Notes: generated from the letters alone by a model not told the origin. Shown: positions 26,697 through 35,558, counted from the stretch's first letter. The stretch: DNA of 64,000 nt from Syntrophobotulus glycolicus DSM 8271 (GCF_000190635.1 NC_015172.1:2976001-3040000), one strand, 5' to 3'. Numbers and translations are program-made.

Positions 26697-27064
26697 AAAT
26701 TTGCGGTCTTAGACAGCCCGAGCATGGAGAGCAGCTTTTCGCCCGCGCTCAAGGTAAGGGCCGGGTATTCCTCAAGGTCGGCCTCCAATCTGTCGCGGTG
26801 CTCAGGGATGATGTTGTCAAACATGAAGGTCTTGAGCGCCTTCGTCATTCCGTTGGCCGCCGTCTTAACATAACGGTCATAGCTCGCCGTGGTCGGCTTC
26901 TTGAAGATATAGGAGACCTCAATCTCCGTGTCATCGTCCGGGGTGAGGGTTAAATCAAGCTGATAAACCTTGCCGTGTTTTGTCTTGAGCTCCTCGGTGT
27001 TAAGTGCTCCAGACCCGCCTTTTTTAACCTCGGCCTCGTTGGTTTTGATGCTCTTGTCTTCCAT
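26684..27064 (-). CDS. Tail assembly chaperone (G-type part; Mu gp41 position)
   Basis: A 126-residue acidic protein from the ATG at 27064, chosen because AAAGGAGG lies just ahead; the ATG at 27085 is upstream of that site. It follows the tube gene and precedes the tape measure, the fixed place of chaperone pairs. The segment DLTLTPDDDTEIEVSYIFKKP and the helical C-terminus fit. It ends with TAG at 26684, but a slippery heptamer 10 bases earlier lets a fraction of ribosomes continue. Confidence 0.82.
   Translation of the reverse strand: MEDKSIKTNEAEVKKGGSGALNTEELKTKHGKVYQLDLTLTPDDDTEIEVSYIFKKPTTASYDRYVKTAANGMTKALKTFMFDNIIPEHRDRLEADLEEYPALTLSAGEKLLSMLGLSKTANLMKL
26696..26702 (-). other. Programmed -1 ribosomal frameshift site AAATTTA
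   Basis: Read on the minus strand in the frame of the chaperone gene, the codons GCA AAT TTA contain A-AAT-TTA, a perfect X-XXY-YYZ heptamer. A -1 slip puts AAT GAA GCT GTA in frame and leads into the 72-codon extension. Placement just before the zero-frame stop is exactly as in lambda gpG-GT and Mu gp41. Confidence 0.88.
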
Positions 27065-27098
27065 TGCATAATCCTCCTTTGACATTTATTTTGAGATA

Positions 27099-27536
27099 TT
27101 ACAGGGCTTTAACGCCGTCGCTCTCGATTCCGTCCACGATAAGCATGTCAAGGTCAACCTTGATGCTTTTGTCTCCCTGCGCCGCCTTGTTGCTGCGTTT
27201 GGTGAACGTGACGGTATTGAGCACATCGCTCCTTGTGCGGTCTCCCTCGTTGGCGTAGGAGACGACAATCTTCGGGATGACCAGCTTGAAGAGCGGTGTC
27301 CCTTTGCTTTTGCAGTAGTCAAGCAGCGCGTCATAATCGTCGCGGAGGAGGCTGACCTTGCCTTCGGCCTTGTAGTTGCCTTCTCCGTAGCCTCTCGGTT
27401 TCTGACCCTTGCCGTAGGCGAGCTCCTTTTCCAGCTCGTCGTCGTAGGAAATTTCCTGAAACTCAATCGTGAGACCCGGGAGCTTAATATCGACGTCGGC
27501 CCAATCGTATGTTTTGCCGTTTACTTTCAATGACAT
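27099..27536 (-). CDS. Phage tail tube protein
   Basis: A 145-residue protein from the ATG at 27536 (AAGGAGG upstream). SLKVNGKTYDWADVDIKLPGLTIEFQEISYDDELEKELAYGKGQKPRGYGEGNYKAEGKVS follows the typical beta-strand pattern of myovirus tube proteins, with TVTFTKRSNKAAQGDKSIKVDLDM as the second sheet. It lies directly after the sheath gene, as in Mu (gpM). It polymerises into the inner channel of the contractile tail. Confidence 0.85.
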   Translation of the reverse strand: MSLKVNGKTYDWADVDIKLPGLTIEFQEISYDDELEKELAYGKGQKPRGYGEGNYKAEGKVSLLRDDYDALLDYCKSKGTPLFKLVIPKIVVSYANEGDRTRSDVLNTVTFTKRSNKAAQGDKSIKVDLDMLIVDGIESDGVKAL

Positions 27537-27555
27537 CCTAATCAAGCCTCCTTTC

Positions 27556-28986
27556 TTAGCTTGCGCTCGGCTTCGTTCTGCCGAGGTCGACTTCGATTTC
27601 CCTGATGTATCCTCTGGACACATAGCGGATGGTGACGGGCATTTTCTCGGTCGTGATGATGTCCTGTCCTTCCGGGACTGTGATTGTGGCCGAGGAGATT
27701 TCCTTCAGCTTGACCATCTCGTCGAGAGGAGTCTGCATGAACTTCGCCCTTGTTTCGAGCTCGTTTTGCATATCTTCAAGGTCGATGTCGTCCTGCAAGA
27801 GCTGAAGGCCCTCTTTGCGGACTTCCTTGATGATTTTGTTCTTGACCCGGACATCCTCGGCATAACGGTAATCCGAGCCGTCCGGGGACATCACGCGAGC
27901 ATTGGTGACAAAGTAGTCCTCAAGCCCGTCGTATTCCCGGAAGGTGAGGTATTTTGCGGCATCAAGCAGCTCGATATATTCCTCAATCCCCGCGGGCCGG
28001 AGCTCTAGCATCTTGCTTTTAGAGATTCCCATGCCCGCCGTGTCCCGGGTCTTGCCGATACTCTGATGAACTTTGGTCTTGGAGTACAGGCCGCACACGA
28101 TTCCGGCGTTGTTGATTTCCCTTGTGATGCCGTCCATGCCGACATAGAGGGAGCGCGCTGCCACGACCTGAATGTCGGTGTTCTTGATGTCCTTCTTGTC
28201 GGCCTCAAGCCTCAAGGCGTAGTCGGCGACATCCTCCTCGTTGTCCGGGACGTATGCCTCAAGCACAAAGAGGAGGGGCTTGTGATAGGTTGCCGCGAGC
28301 TCCCGCTGCTGCTCCGATACCGCCGACCATAATGCTTTCTGCGATTCCCCGACGATATGAACCAATTCATAGGGCTCGTTGAAGTTCTTGAGCTTGTCAA
28401 TGGCCGCCAGCGCGTCGGCGTTGGTCATGGTGGGGGCCGTTGTCTTGAAACGGAAGACGTCGCCCACAAGGAAGGATGTCTCCTCATTCGGCTGCGCACC
28501 TTCCGTAAACGTCACAGTCAGGCCCGTCAGGGGGATTTCGAAGGCTCCCGTCAGCGGCACGGTGGACTCGTCGGAATAGCTGTACCCGCCATCAATCGAA
28601 TACACGAACAGGGCGGTATTTCTGCGGCCTTGCCCGGTGATTCTGACAATTACGTCAAAGGCATTGTAAGGACTCCCGTCAGCGGTTAGGGAACCCGAGC
28701 CCGTGCCTGTCTTTTCGACCATTCCCCGGCTTCCTGCCGTGGATGCCGAGACCGGGATGCAGTAAATCCGGTTGGAACCGTTCTCCACCGAATCCATGAC
28801 CTTGTCAGCAAGCGGGCTCAGGCCGAGGCGTTCCTTGATTTTCGCCGCCGTCATGTTGCCCGTAATGATGATAGGCGTGTCCGACGTAACGGGGGAGACA
28901 CCGATTTTCACATGGACACCCTCGCCCTTTTCGGTTGCCAGTCCGAGCAATCCGTCAGTAATGTTTGTTGTGACATCTCTAAGCAT
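27556..28986 (-). CDS. Phage tail sheath protein
   Basis: A 476-residue protein at the Mu gpL position. The N-terminal part contains GVSPVTSDTPIIITG and KIKERLGLSPLADKVMDSVENGS; the centre has FVLEAYVPDNEEDVADYALRL and the C-terminal third KNKIIKEVRKEGLQLLQDDI and EVDLGRTKPSAS, common in sheath subunits that contract to drive the tube through the envelope. AAGAAGGTG precedes the ATG. This gene makes the prophage a myovirus-type. Confidence 0.9.
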   Translation of the reverse strand: MLRDVTTNITDGLLGLATEKGEGVHVKIGVSPVTSDTPIIITGNMTAAKIKERLGLSPLADKVMDSVENGSNRIYCIPVSASTAGSRGMVEKTGTGSGSLTADGSPYNAFDVIVRITGQGRRNTALFVYSIDGGYSYSDESTVPLTGAFEIPLTGLTVTFTEGAQPNEETSFLVGDVFRFKTTAPTMTNADALAAIDKLKNFNEPYELVHIVGESQKALWSAVSEQQRELAATYHKPLLFVLEAYVPDNEEDVADYALRLEADKKDIKNTDIQVVAARSLYVGMDGITREINNAGIVCGLYSKTKVHQSIGKTRDTAGMGISKSKMLELRPAGIEEYIELLDAAKYLTFREYDGLEDYFVTNARVMSPDGSDYRYAEDVRVKNKIIKEVRKEGLQLLQDDIDLEDMQNELETRAKFMQTPLDEMVKLKEISSATITVPEGQDIITTEKMPVTIRYVSRGYIREIEVDLGRTKPSAS

Positions 28987-29205
28987 TTACTTCACCTTCT
29001 TTCCGATGGGACTGCCGGAGAATTTTCCGACCGCTGCGTCGAAGTCTTCCTCCGTGACCATCTTGCCCGGCTTCCATCCGAGGGCGGCACACATACCGCT
29101 GAAGATGGGGGCGGGCGTTTTTTTCTTGTCTTTGAGCTCCTCAATGCTAAATAGCTTCGGAGCTGCTGTGTCAGCCGTTTCCGGCTGTTGGTTTTTACTC
29201 GCCAT
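28987..29205 (-). CDS. Small phage protein before the sheath gene
   Basis: A 72-residue protein from the ATG at 29205 behind AAGGAG, overlapping the previous gene by 11 bp. PKLFSIEELKDKKKTPAPIFSGMCAALGWKPGKMVTEEDFDAAVGKF reads as a short helical domain of the type found next to sheath genes in Mu-like phages. Function unknown. Confidence 0.65.
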   Translation of the reverse strand: MASKNQQPETADTAAPKLFSIEELKDKKKTPAPIFSGMCAALGWKPGKMVTEEDFDAAVGKFSGSPIGKKVK

Positions 29206-29707
29206 CTTGAGTCTCCTTTCCCTTGATAACTGATTCGACTTCGACGTCCGTGAGCTTCGCGAAGTCTGTGTCCTTATAAACGCCGCCCATGAATTTGACT
29301 TTGACATTGACGGCGACTTTTGCCTTCAGGATGCTGTCATCCTCGTCAACCCATTCCGCCTCCACGACCTCAATCGGGGTATAGTTCCCGTCGATATAGA
29401 TGCCTTTGTCAAGGGCTCTGAGAAACGCTTCAAAGAACTCCTCCGTCTTCTTGGGGTCGGGGTCTCCGATTATCACGCTGAAGGTCGTCTCCCGGGAGAA
29501 AACCTTTCGCCTCTTGTGCTGCGCGCCTGTTTGGTCACTGTATAGTTTTTTTGCGCCGCTTCGGTCGAAGGTTTCCTCCTCGAAGAGCACGGCCCCGATA
29601 TGGGCCTCCTGTGATGCCCGGAGCTTTTTCATGCTTGTGTAGGGCTTCGAGCGGATTCCTGCTCCCTTCAGCTTTTCGATGAGGTGTTCCCTGCATTCCG
29701 TAAACAT
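29195..29707 (-). CDS. Putative tail terminator/neck protein
   Basis: A 170-residue protein with a mixed alpha/beta pattern (REHLIEKLKGAGIRSKPYTS, HIGAVLFEEETF, FSVIIGDPDPKKTEEFFEAFLRALDKGIYIDG). Length and position between the gpG-like and sheath genes match tail terminator or head-tail joining proteins of Mu-like phages. GGGAGG precedes the ATG. Confidence 0.6.
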   Translation of the reverse strand: MFTECREHLIEKLKGAGIRSKPYTSMKKLRASQEAHIGAVLFEEETFDRSGAKKLYSDQTGAQHKRRKVFSRETTFSVIIGDPDPKKTEEFFEAFLRALDKGIYIDGNYTPIEVVEAEWVDEDDSILKAKVAVNVKVKFMGGVYKDTDFAKLTDVEVESVIKGKETQDGE

Positions 29708-29709
29708 TT

Positions 29710-30210
29710 CTAATCCTCCCTGAAGTAATCCTCAAGAGTGCCCTTGATTTCCTGCATGTCGTCATCGCTGAGGCCGAGGAAGGGACGGGCCGGGATGTTG
29801 ATTCTGACGGTGACTTGCTTCTTCCGTATCCAGCGGCCATCCACTTGAAAGACAAGGCCCTTCGAGGTCTTGGCCCGGATGGTGATTCTCCTGTTCTTGG
29901 CCCCAAGCTGATGCGTCGATGCATATATTTTGTTCGTGCCGACCGCGAACCCGGAGGCGTCGGACGTAGTCTTGATGGAATTCTTAAGCCCTGCGCTTTT
30001 GACGAGCGTGACGCCGCCTTCCTGCGCCGCCCTGATGGATTGCTTCCATTTCTTCCCGTCCGGGCCTTTTTCCGTTCGGAACCGTTCGACGGTCGACTCG
30101 CGGATAGCCTCGGCAATGGAGGCGTTAATGCCTTTCTTGTCGATGTCCGCGAGCTGCCGGAGCCTTTTCATCAAGCTTCTTGTGTCGCCGTCAAGTCTGA
30201 TGCTGTACAT
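29710..30210 (-). CDS. Phage virion morphogenesis protein (Mu gpG-like)
   Basis: A 166-residue protein of the phage virion morphogenesis family: IRESTVERFRTEKGPDGKKWKQSI near the N-terminus, then HQLGAKNRRITIRA and IPARPFLGLSDDDMQEI, the latter being the family's most conserved block. In Mu and P2 the homologues act in tail completion and head-tail joining. In Mu gpG directly follows F; here it is displaced downstream of the capsid gene. Confidence 0.85.
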   Translation of the reverse strand: MYSIRLDGDTRSLMKRLRQLADIDKKGINASIAEAIRESTVERFRTEKGPDGKKWKQSIRAAQEGGVTLVKSAGLKNSIKTTSDASGFAVGTNKIYASTHQLGAKNRRITIRAKTSKGLVFQVDGRWIRKKQVTVRINIPARPFLGLSDDDMQEIKGTLEDYFRED

Positions 30211-30660
30211 TTACATCCCCTTCAGCTTGTCGCGGGAGAAGAGGCGCGGACTTGATGCGACCGAGAAGCCTGTTCGCGCTGCGGTGGTGGTGTCGACGGC
30301 TCCGATTTCGACCTTACCCTCCGCCAGCAGTTCAAAGAACCGAATCGCCGCCTTGTAGCGGTTTAAGTAGTTCTTTTCTCTGTCACTCTCGTCGATACCG
30401 ATGCGGGAATACAGGTTATAGACGGCGATGTCCTTTGCGAACTTATTGATAACCTGTGGGACAGGGGAGAGAGGGAGAGGGTATCTCTTAGCGAGGTATC
30501 CGTCAATCTCCGCCCCTGCGTCCGCGATTGCCCCTTCAATGATGGGGATGATTTTCGCCTCACGCTCGGCCTCGTCTTCTATGTAGTCGCTGCCGATGAT
30601 GGTGTTGAGGGCATCATCCTTAATCATGGAGCGGACTTCTGCGGTCTCACAATATGCCAC
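30211..30660 (-). CDS. DUF1320 head-tail adaptor (Mu gp36-like)
   Basis: A 149-residue protein starting GTG at 30660 behind AAAGGAG. MAYCETAEVRSMI, EGAIADAGAEIDGYLAKRYPLPLSPVPQVINKFAKDIAVYNLYSR and the C-terminal FSRDKLKGM match the DUF1320 family, present in Mu as gp36 between capsid and tail genes and thought to be a neck adaptor. Confidence 0.9.
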   Translation of the reverse strand: MAYCETAEVRSMIKDDALNTIIGSDYIEDEAEREAKIIPIIEGAIADAGAEIDGYLAKRYPLPLSPVPQVINKFAKDIAVYNLYSRIGIDESDREKNYLNRYKAAIRFFELLAEGKVEIGAVDTTTAARTGFSVASSPRLFSRDKLKGM

Positions 30661-30674
30661 GCCGACTCACTCCT

Positions 30675-31562
30675 TTACTGTGCTGTACCGTCGCTGCCGT
30701 AGGCCATTTGCCAGAAGGCATACCCGGAATTTCCGCGAGAGTCGGCTCCGTAGAGGAATTCTTTTCTCATGAAGACGTTCTCGTCGGTCTCGTTGGTCAG
30801 GCTCACAAACTTCGGCTTCTGTCTCTCTTGGTAAATGAGAGGCTTGATGGGCTTCTTGGTGCAAAGCAGGAACCACATCGAATCATTTCCGGCCAGGTCG
30901 GGAACAACCAGCGGCTCCGCCGTTCCCTTCAGGATGTTGGTTGTGCCGTCAATCTGGTCGGCGAGAAGAATCTTCCTCGCTTCGGTCTCTAAGGCCGGGC
31001 CAACGACGAGAAGGTCGGGGACAATCTTGAGAGGCTTGCCGTGTTCGTCCGTTACCGACATGATTGCCGCCCTCGCCGCTGCATAGGATTCCGGCGAAAG
31101 TTTGGCCGTTCCCTTGTTGCTGAAGGTCTTTTTGCCGACCTTGTGGGCGTCCGAGAAAAACGGCAGCCCATCATAGCATTTGTTTGTGAATCCGCCCGGG
31201 AGCAGTACGAAGACAAGCTCGTCGGGATGCAGGGCCGCGCTCTGACCGAGGGACTGAATCGCCGGAGTGTAGAGCCCGACACGGTCGTCCTCGATGTCGT
31301 TGCGGGGAACGCCGACCGTTACCTCGAAGTCCTTGTTCTTGATGGTGTAATCGGATGCCGTCAAACTTTTAATCTGACGGTCTCCAATCCATTCCCGCAT
31401 CATGGGGATAGTGCCGAGCCATTTGTAATTCTCTTCCCCTGTAACGGAAGGGACGACCGTCGCCACCCTGTCATAGAGGGGCTTTGTTTCGTCAAAGGCT
31501 TTGGCAAAGATGGTCTTGAACCCGGTAAAAATGCCCCGGAGTGCTTGCTGATTAACTATCAT
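30675..31562 (-). CDS. Major capsid protein (Mu gpT-like)
   Basis: A 295-residue protein matching the Mu-like major head subunit: FTGFKTIFAKAFDETKPLYDRVATVVPS near the N-terminus, WLGTIPMMREWIGDRQIKSLT, then DDRVGLYTPAIQSLGQSAALHPDELVF and DGLPFFSDAHKVG. It would assemble the icosahedral head with the I-derived scaffold. AAAGGAGG precedes the ATG. Confidence 0.92.
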   Translation of the reverse strand: MIVNQQALRGIFTGFKTIFAKAFDETKPLYDRVATVVPSVTGEENYKWLGTIPMMREWIGDRQIKSLTASDYTIKNKDFEVTVGVPRNDIEDDRVGLYTPAIQSLGQSAALHPDELVFVLLPGGFTNKCYDGLPFFSDAHKVGKKTFSNKGTAKLSPESYAAARAAIMSVTDEHGKPLKIVPDLLVVGPALETEARKILLADQIDGTTNILKGTAEPLVVPDLAGNDSMWFLLCTKKPIKPLIYQERQKPKFVSLTNETDENVFMRKEFLYGADSRGNSGYAFWQMAYGSDGTAQ

Positions 31563-31589
31563 AGTGCTTTAATCCTCCTTTTCTCCCTG

Positions 31590-32000
31590 TTATAGGGTTT
31601 CGACGGCGACGCCGTCGTCTGTTACTGCGATGACTTTTCCTGCCCGGGAGCTGCCTGTCGCCAATGCGGTCACGGTGCAGTCGTCGACGATATAGCAGTC
31701 CTTGAGGACGTGTTCGGCTTTTATTTTGTTGGCTGCTACCGTGGTATTGTCCCAAACGAAGACGCCTCTTCTGACCTTGACGGTCTTGTCTCCGGCTGCG
31801 CCTCCCGTGTTGTCGACGTATTCCTCGGCGCGGCCCGCTGCCGTAAGGCCCTCGGCCTTGACAGCGGCCTTTGCGTTGCCGCTCGCATCGAGCACGACAA
31901 GCCCGCCGTCATAAATGACCGCACCTGCCGCCACCGGGAGGACGACAATTCTCCCGCCTTCTGCAAGCTCCGGCGTGTTCCTTCCTGCTGTGAGTGCCAT
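31590..32000 (-). CDS. Capsid cement/decoration-like protein (DUF2190 type)
   Basis: A 136-residue protein, beta-rich with Gly and Val (GGRIVVLPVAAGAVIYDGGLVVLDASGNAKAAV, VKVRRGVFVWDN), located between protease/scaffold and major capsid genes. This is where small decoration proteins lie in many siphoviruses and Mu-like phages. It may bind the outside of the expanded head. Confidence 0.7.
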   Translation of the reverse strand: MALTAGRNTPELAEGGRIVVLPVAAGAVIYDGGLVVLDASGNAKAAVKAEGLTAAGRAEEYVDNTGGAAGDKTVKVRRGVFVWDNTTVAANKIKAEHVLKDCYIVDDCTVTALATGSSRAGKVIAVTDDGVAVETL

Positions 32001-32001
32001 G

Positions 32002-33057
32002 TTATCTCACATCCTTTCCGTACTTCTTGAGGTCGTCCTCGCTGACGCCAAGCTGCTTGCAAATGAGCAGCGTCGCCTCGTCGAAGGTTTCCTCTTTGTT
32101 CGCCTTGGTCTCGATGTCAAGCTCGCCCATCGGGACGCCCTGGGGGGCCTTCTCAACGAAGGACTTGAATCCCTCCGGGTCTTTGAGTGCGTACTGCGTC
32201 GCCCAATCCTTTTGAGCCGGAGTCAGTTTCCCGGCCTTCAGGGCCATGAGGACGGCGTCGTCTGCATCCCTGCGGGCGATTTTGTCCTTGAGCTCTTTGA
32301 ACTCCTTCTCAGAAACAGAGCCCTCCGGCTTCTTGTTTGTGAGCGCCACGATTGCGGCGGCCACGTCTTCGGTCTTGGCTCCGGCCTTCAGCCCGAGCAT
32401 CTCGCAAATCACCTTGTTTGAGACGACCTTGCCTTCATCCTCCGAACCGCCTTCAGGATTCTTGTTCTCTGTGCCCTCCTTGAACTTCTTGGCATCCGCG
32501 ACGGCTGCCTTGAGGGCTTCCGTGACCTGCTCTTCGGTTGCGTCCTCACCGAGTCCGAGCAGAGCCGCGAGCTTTTTAATGATGTCCATGTCGTTACCTC
32601 CTTCATAATCATCAAGTTTGATGGAATTGATTATCGGAAACATCCCGTCAATGGCGGGTGTGTTCGTCAATGCTGCCGAGTGTAGGACTATTGCCTTGCC
32701 GTCCGACTTGCGGACGAGGACAACGGGCGAGAGATAGCGGTATTCCCGGTTTTCGAGATACTTCTTTCCCTGCGGAGTCCATTCCACTTTAGCCACAATC
32801 GCTCCGTCCTCAATGGATAGGTCTTTAATCCATCCGCCCGCCGGAGCCTGTACATCTTTGAGCGTCTGATGCTCATAGTCAATCACGATGTCGTTACCCC
32901 GTTCGAGAAAAGTCTGCTTCATCAAACGGAAGCTTTCCTCATCGACGTCGAAGTCGCCCTTTTGACTCTTGACGTGTCCGAGGGGGAGGAGCTTCACCTT
33001 CTCGGGTGCTCCGTTTACTTCTGACTGACCGCCTCTACAGGCGAATAATTTTGCCAT
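32002..33057 (-). CDS. Mu gpI-like head maturation protease and scaffold
   Basis: A 351-residue protein of the Mu I family. The protease part (about 1-190) shows VKLLPLGHVKSQKGDFDVDEESF, DIVIDYEHQTL and SAALTNTPAIDGM; the last includes the Ser-Ala-Ala-Leu-Thr-Asn-Thr-Pro block expected at the active site. The C-terminal part is a charged helical scaffold (KFKEGTENKNPEGGSEDEGKVV, then SEKEFKELKDKIARRDADDAV). In Mu the Z scaffold lies inside I. Confidence 0.9.
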   Translation of the reverse strand: MAKLFACRGGQSEVNGAPEKVKLLPLGHVKSQKGDFDVDEESFRLMKQTFLERGNDIVIDYEHQTLKDVQAPAGGWIKDLSIEDGAIVAKVEWTPQGKKYLENREYRYLSPVVLVRKSDGKAIVLHSAALTNTPAIDGMFPIINSIKLDDYEGGNDMDIIKKLAALLGLGEDATEEQVTEALKAAVADAKKFKEGTENKNPEGGSEDEGKVVSNKVICEMLGLKAGAKTEDVAAAIVALTNKKPEGSVSEKEFKELKDKIARRDADDAVLMALKAGKLTPAQKDWATQYALKDPEGFKSFVEKAPQGVPMGELDIETKANKEETFDEATLLICKQLGVSEDDLKKYGKDVR

Positions 33058-33194
33058 TTGCTCACCTCGCTATCACCTTGCTTTTTAGAATCGCTTCTAA
33101 CCCCGTTAGCACGCGTTATAACGCCCGTTAGAATTCTTTTAGGTATATTTTGCCTTACTCGATGGATAAACTACTAAATTGGGCCTTTTAACGC
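33058..33194. other. Central intergenic gap with palindromes (candidate gyrase site)
   Basis: The longest gap in the late operon (137 bp) separates the F-like and I-like genes. It contains the perfect palindrome GCGTTATAACGC (33113-33124), flanked by direct copies of CCCGTTAG (33102-33109 and 33124-33131), and an AT-rich stretch. Mu has its strong gyrase site at the corresponding place, just before gene I and near the middle of the genome. The site here is 45 per cent of the way from the early end. No terminator with a T-run is evident. Confidence 0.45.
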
Positions 33195-33938
33195 TTATTG
33201 TTTGTCTTTGGCTTTCACGCTCCTCTCAAATGCCTTCTTCAAGGTTTCCGGGTATCCCTTGAGGTCGGGTGTAAACTGCACCTTCGCGGGATTCGTCGAG
33301 AAGCTCGGGTCGGGCAGGATGTTCACGAAGCGTCCGTCCCGGAGCTCTGCCGCCTTCGGATTCTCTGTCTCCACCTTGAGCCCCCGCTGCTCGACCTGTC
33401 TTTTGGAGAGCGAGCGCACGGTGCAGCGGCATCGGAAGCCGTTCGGCGGATACCATGTGTCCCATACCGGGGAATCTGCCGGGAAGACCCTTCCGTCCAT
33501 CGCAAGGTGTGAGGGACGGGTGCTCGTGTCGTTCACTGCGTCATATATCCAATAAGGCCGGAGCTTCAGGACATCCGGGTCGGTCATTTGCCTGTAGTGC
33601 CCGACTTGATACGCCGTTTGAATGTTCGTCCTGAAGATATTGTCCGCTTGGAAGTTCGTAATTCCTTCGTACCCTTGAGCCTCAAGGAACCCGTTCATTC
33701 TGTCCCGGAAGCTCCGCATCGTTTCTCCTTCCTCAATCGCCCGGAGGAGCTCGTCGTGAAACTTCTTGAGAACTTGAACCTTTGTATAGCCCGAGACGGT
33801 GAAGGCGAGGGACTGATACTCCGCCGCGATTTCCGAGAACTGCTTCGCTGTGACAGGGATTTTACCCCTGAAGTATTCGACCGCCTCCTCGAAGGTTATC
33901 TCCTTGTTCCGGGAGATAACGCTCTCAACTTCATTCAT
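33195..33938 (-). CDS. Head morphogenesis protein (Mu gpF-like)
   Basis: A 247-residue minor head protein of the SPP1 gp7/Mu F family. AIEEGETMRSFRDRMNGFLEAQGYEGITNFQADNIFRTNIQTAYQVGHYRQM is the conserved helical core and WDTWYPPNGFRCRCTVRSLSKRQVEQ the Cys-containing C-terminal signature. It overlaps the portal gene by 8 bp. The protein is packaged with the portal and helps DNA ejection or head assembly. Confidence 0.92.
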   Translation of the reverse strand: MNEVESVISRNKEITFEEAVEYFRGKIPVTAKQFSEIAAEYQSLAFTVSGYTKVQVLKKFHDELLRAIEEGETMRSFRDRMNGFLEAQGYEGITNFQADNIFRTNIQTAYQVGHYRQMTDPDVLKLRPYWIYDAVNDTSTRPSHLAMDGRVFPADSPVWDTWYPPNGFRCRCTVRSLSKRQVEQRGLKVETENPKAAELRDGRFVNILPDPSFSTNPAKVQFTPDLKGYPETLKKAFERSVKAKDKQ

Positions 33939-35544
33939 CCCGTATCACCCGCCCCTCAAGGTCTGCATATAGCATCGCCTTTTGAAGGAGCTCCTCAATG
34001 TCTTTGACATCCATTTCCCCGGCAAGCCGCTCGACGAGCTCCTCGTTTTCAAAGAGTTTCTTGACAGCGTCGAGGTCTTCGGTGTTGTCAAGCATCTTGA
34101 GAACGGGAGCGAAAAGCTTCTTGAACAGGCCCGAGCTCTGTTTGATTGCCGCTGCCGTGAGGCCGTCGATGCGCTGCTGCGTTCCCGGCTCTCCGGCTGC
34201 CTGTCCCTTGAGTTCGACCTTTTCGGCTCCGGCTGCCGTTGCTTCATTGGTGACGACCTCCGCCGTTTGCTCCTTCATCGGGATGGGTAGGGCGGAGCCT
34301 TTGCTCGGAGCTGCCACTTCCTCACCGTTTTCCGGCTTCGGGATGGAGAACTTCTTATATAGGTGAGAGGTCGGGACTTTGAGCCCAATACTGCAAATCA
34401 GTTTCTCATAGATGTCGACCGTTTCCTTGAGGTCTCCGGCCTCCTCGCAATCGTAACGGATGTACGGAATGCGCCTGTCCTCGCCAAAATTGAAGAGGAC
34501 GAGGGGTCGGATAAGGTCACGGCGGAGCGTCGCGGCAAGAGCCTTGCAGTCTGCGACCGTGAGGTCGTGACGGACTTCGTTGTGCGTCTTGCTTTGTGCG
34601 TAGCTGCCGCCCCCGGAGTCGCTGGTGAGCGTCTGTCCAAGGATAGCTTTTGACATCTGCTCGTCACAGTACCGGGCGAGCCGTTCGTATATGTCGAGGC
34701 TTGATGTCTTGCTGGACTCCTTGAACTCGATTTCCGTCCCGTCCGGGATGATGCCCGCCGCATCGGAGCCGATCTGAACGAGGGCTCGCATGAGAGCGGC
34801 CTTGTCTTCCTCGCTTGCGCCCTGGGCGTACTTGCCGAGGCGAAGGGGCATCCCGAAGACCTCGCAAAAGCTGACCCAATCCTTCAGGTCGTAGTTTTTG
34901 AAGAGGTACATCCACGCGACGACCCTCAGAACGCCCGCCCTTGACGGGTGTCCGCTGCGGGCCTTGTAGCGGTGGATTATAAACTTGTTCTCAGGGACAA
35001 TGATGCCGCTCGGGTATTCCTTGGTGACGACTTTGAAGTTGTCCTCCGCATCCCAAAAGAAACGCTTCTGATGTCTGTTCTTGATTTCCTTGACAACGAC
35101 TCGGCCATCGTCATAGTCCCATATGATTTCAGAGACCGCGATGCCTTTGCCGATTGCGTCAAGCAAGTCCATCGCCATGTCCTCGAAGTTTTCGAGGCTC
35201 TCGATTTCCTGCGCCACGAACTCGGCGATTTCCTTGTCCCGCTCGTCATCCGCATCAAAGGGGATAACTTCAAAGTCGAGGCCCGTGACGGCGTTCTTGC
35301 GGGTCTGAAGCTGCGAGAAGAGATGCGGGTCTTTTTCCTCCATCTCCTCGAAGAGCTCCATCTGCCGGAGGACATCCCCGGCGTCCGCTTCCTTGAAGAT
35401 GGTTGCCAGCTTGACGGGCGTGAGGCCGTTGCTCGGGTAGTCCGAATATTTGTCCTGTACCTGTGCGACCGCGATTTCCGTGAGGTCGGGCCTTCTCAGG
35501 GCCGGAGCTTTCGTCTGCTGCTGCCTTTGTTTCTTTTTGCTCAA
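33931..35544 (-). CDS. Portal protein (Mu gp29, DUF935)
   Basis: A 537-residue portal starting at the TTG at 35544 behind AAGGAGGTGA. Family text: FEEMEEKDPHLFSQLQTRKNAVTGLDFEVIP, KRFFWDAEDNFKVV, HPSRAGVLRVVAWMYLFKNY and SKAILGQTLTSDSGGGSYAQSKTHNEVR. The dodecameric portal forms the DNA entry channel and the docking point for terminase. An acidic C-terminal domain of about 140 residues follows the core. Confidence 0.95.
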   Translation of the reverse strand: MSKKKQRQQQTKAPALRRPDLTEIAVAQVQDKYSDYPSNGLTPVKLATIFKEADAGDVLRQMELFEEMEEKDPHLFSQLQTRKNAVTGLDFEVIPFDADDERDKEIAEFVAQEIESLENFEDMAMDLLDAIGKGIAVSEIIWDYDDGRVVVKEIKNRHQKRFFWDAEDNFKVVTKEYPSGIIVPENKFIIHRYKARSGHPSRAGVLRVVAWMYLFKNYDLKDWVSFCEVFGMPLRLGKYAQGASEEDKAALMRALVQIGSDAAGIIPDGTEIEFKESSKTSSLDIYERLARYCDEQMSKAILGQTLTSDSGGGSYAQSKTHNEVRHDLTVADCKALAATLRRDLIRPLVLFNFGEDRRIPYIRYDCEEAGDLKETVDIYEKLICSIGLKVPTSHLYKKFSIPKPENGEEVAAPSKGSALPIPMKEQTAEVVTNEATAAGAEKVELKGQAAGEPGTQQRIDGLTAAAIKQSSGLFKKLFAPVLKMLDNTEDLDAVKKLFENEELVERLAGEMDVKDIEELLQKAMLYADLEGRVIRDE

Positions 35545-35558
35545 TCCGTCTCACCTCC

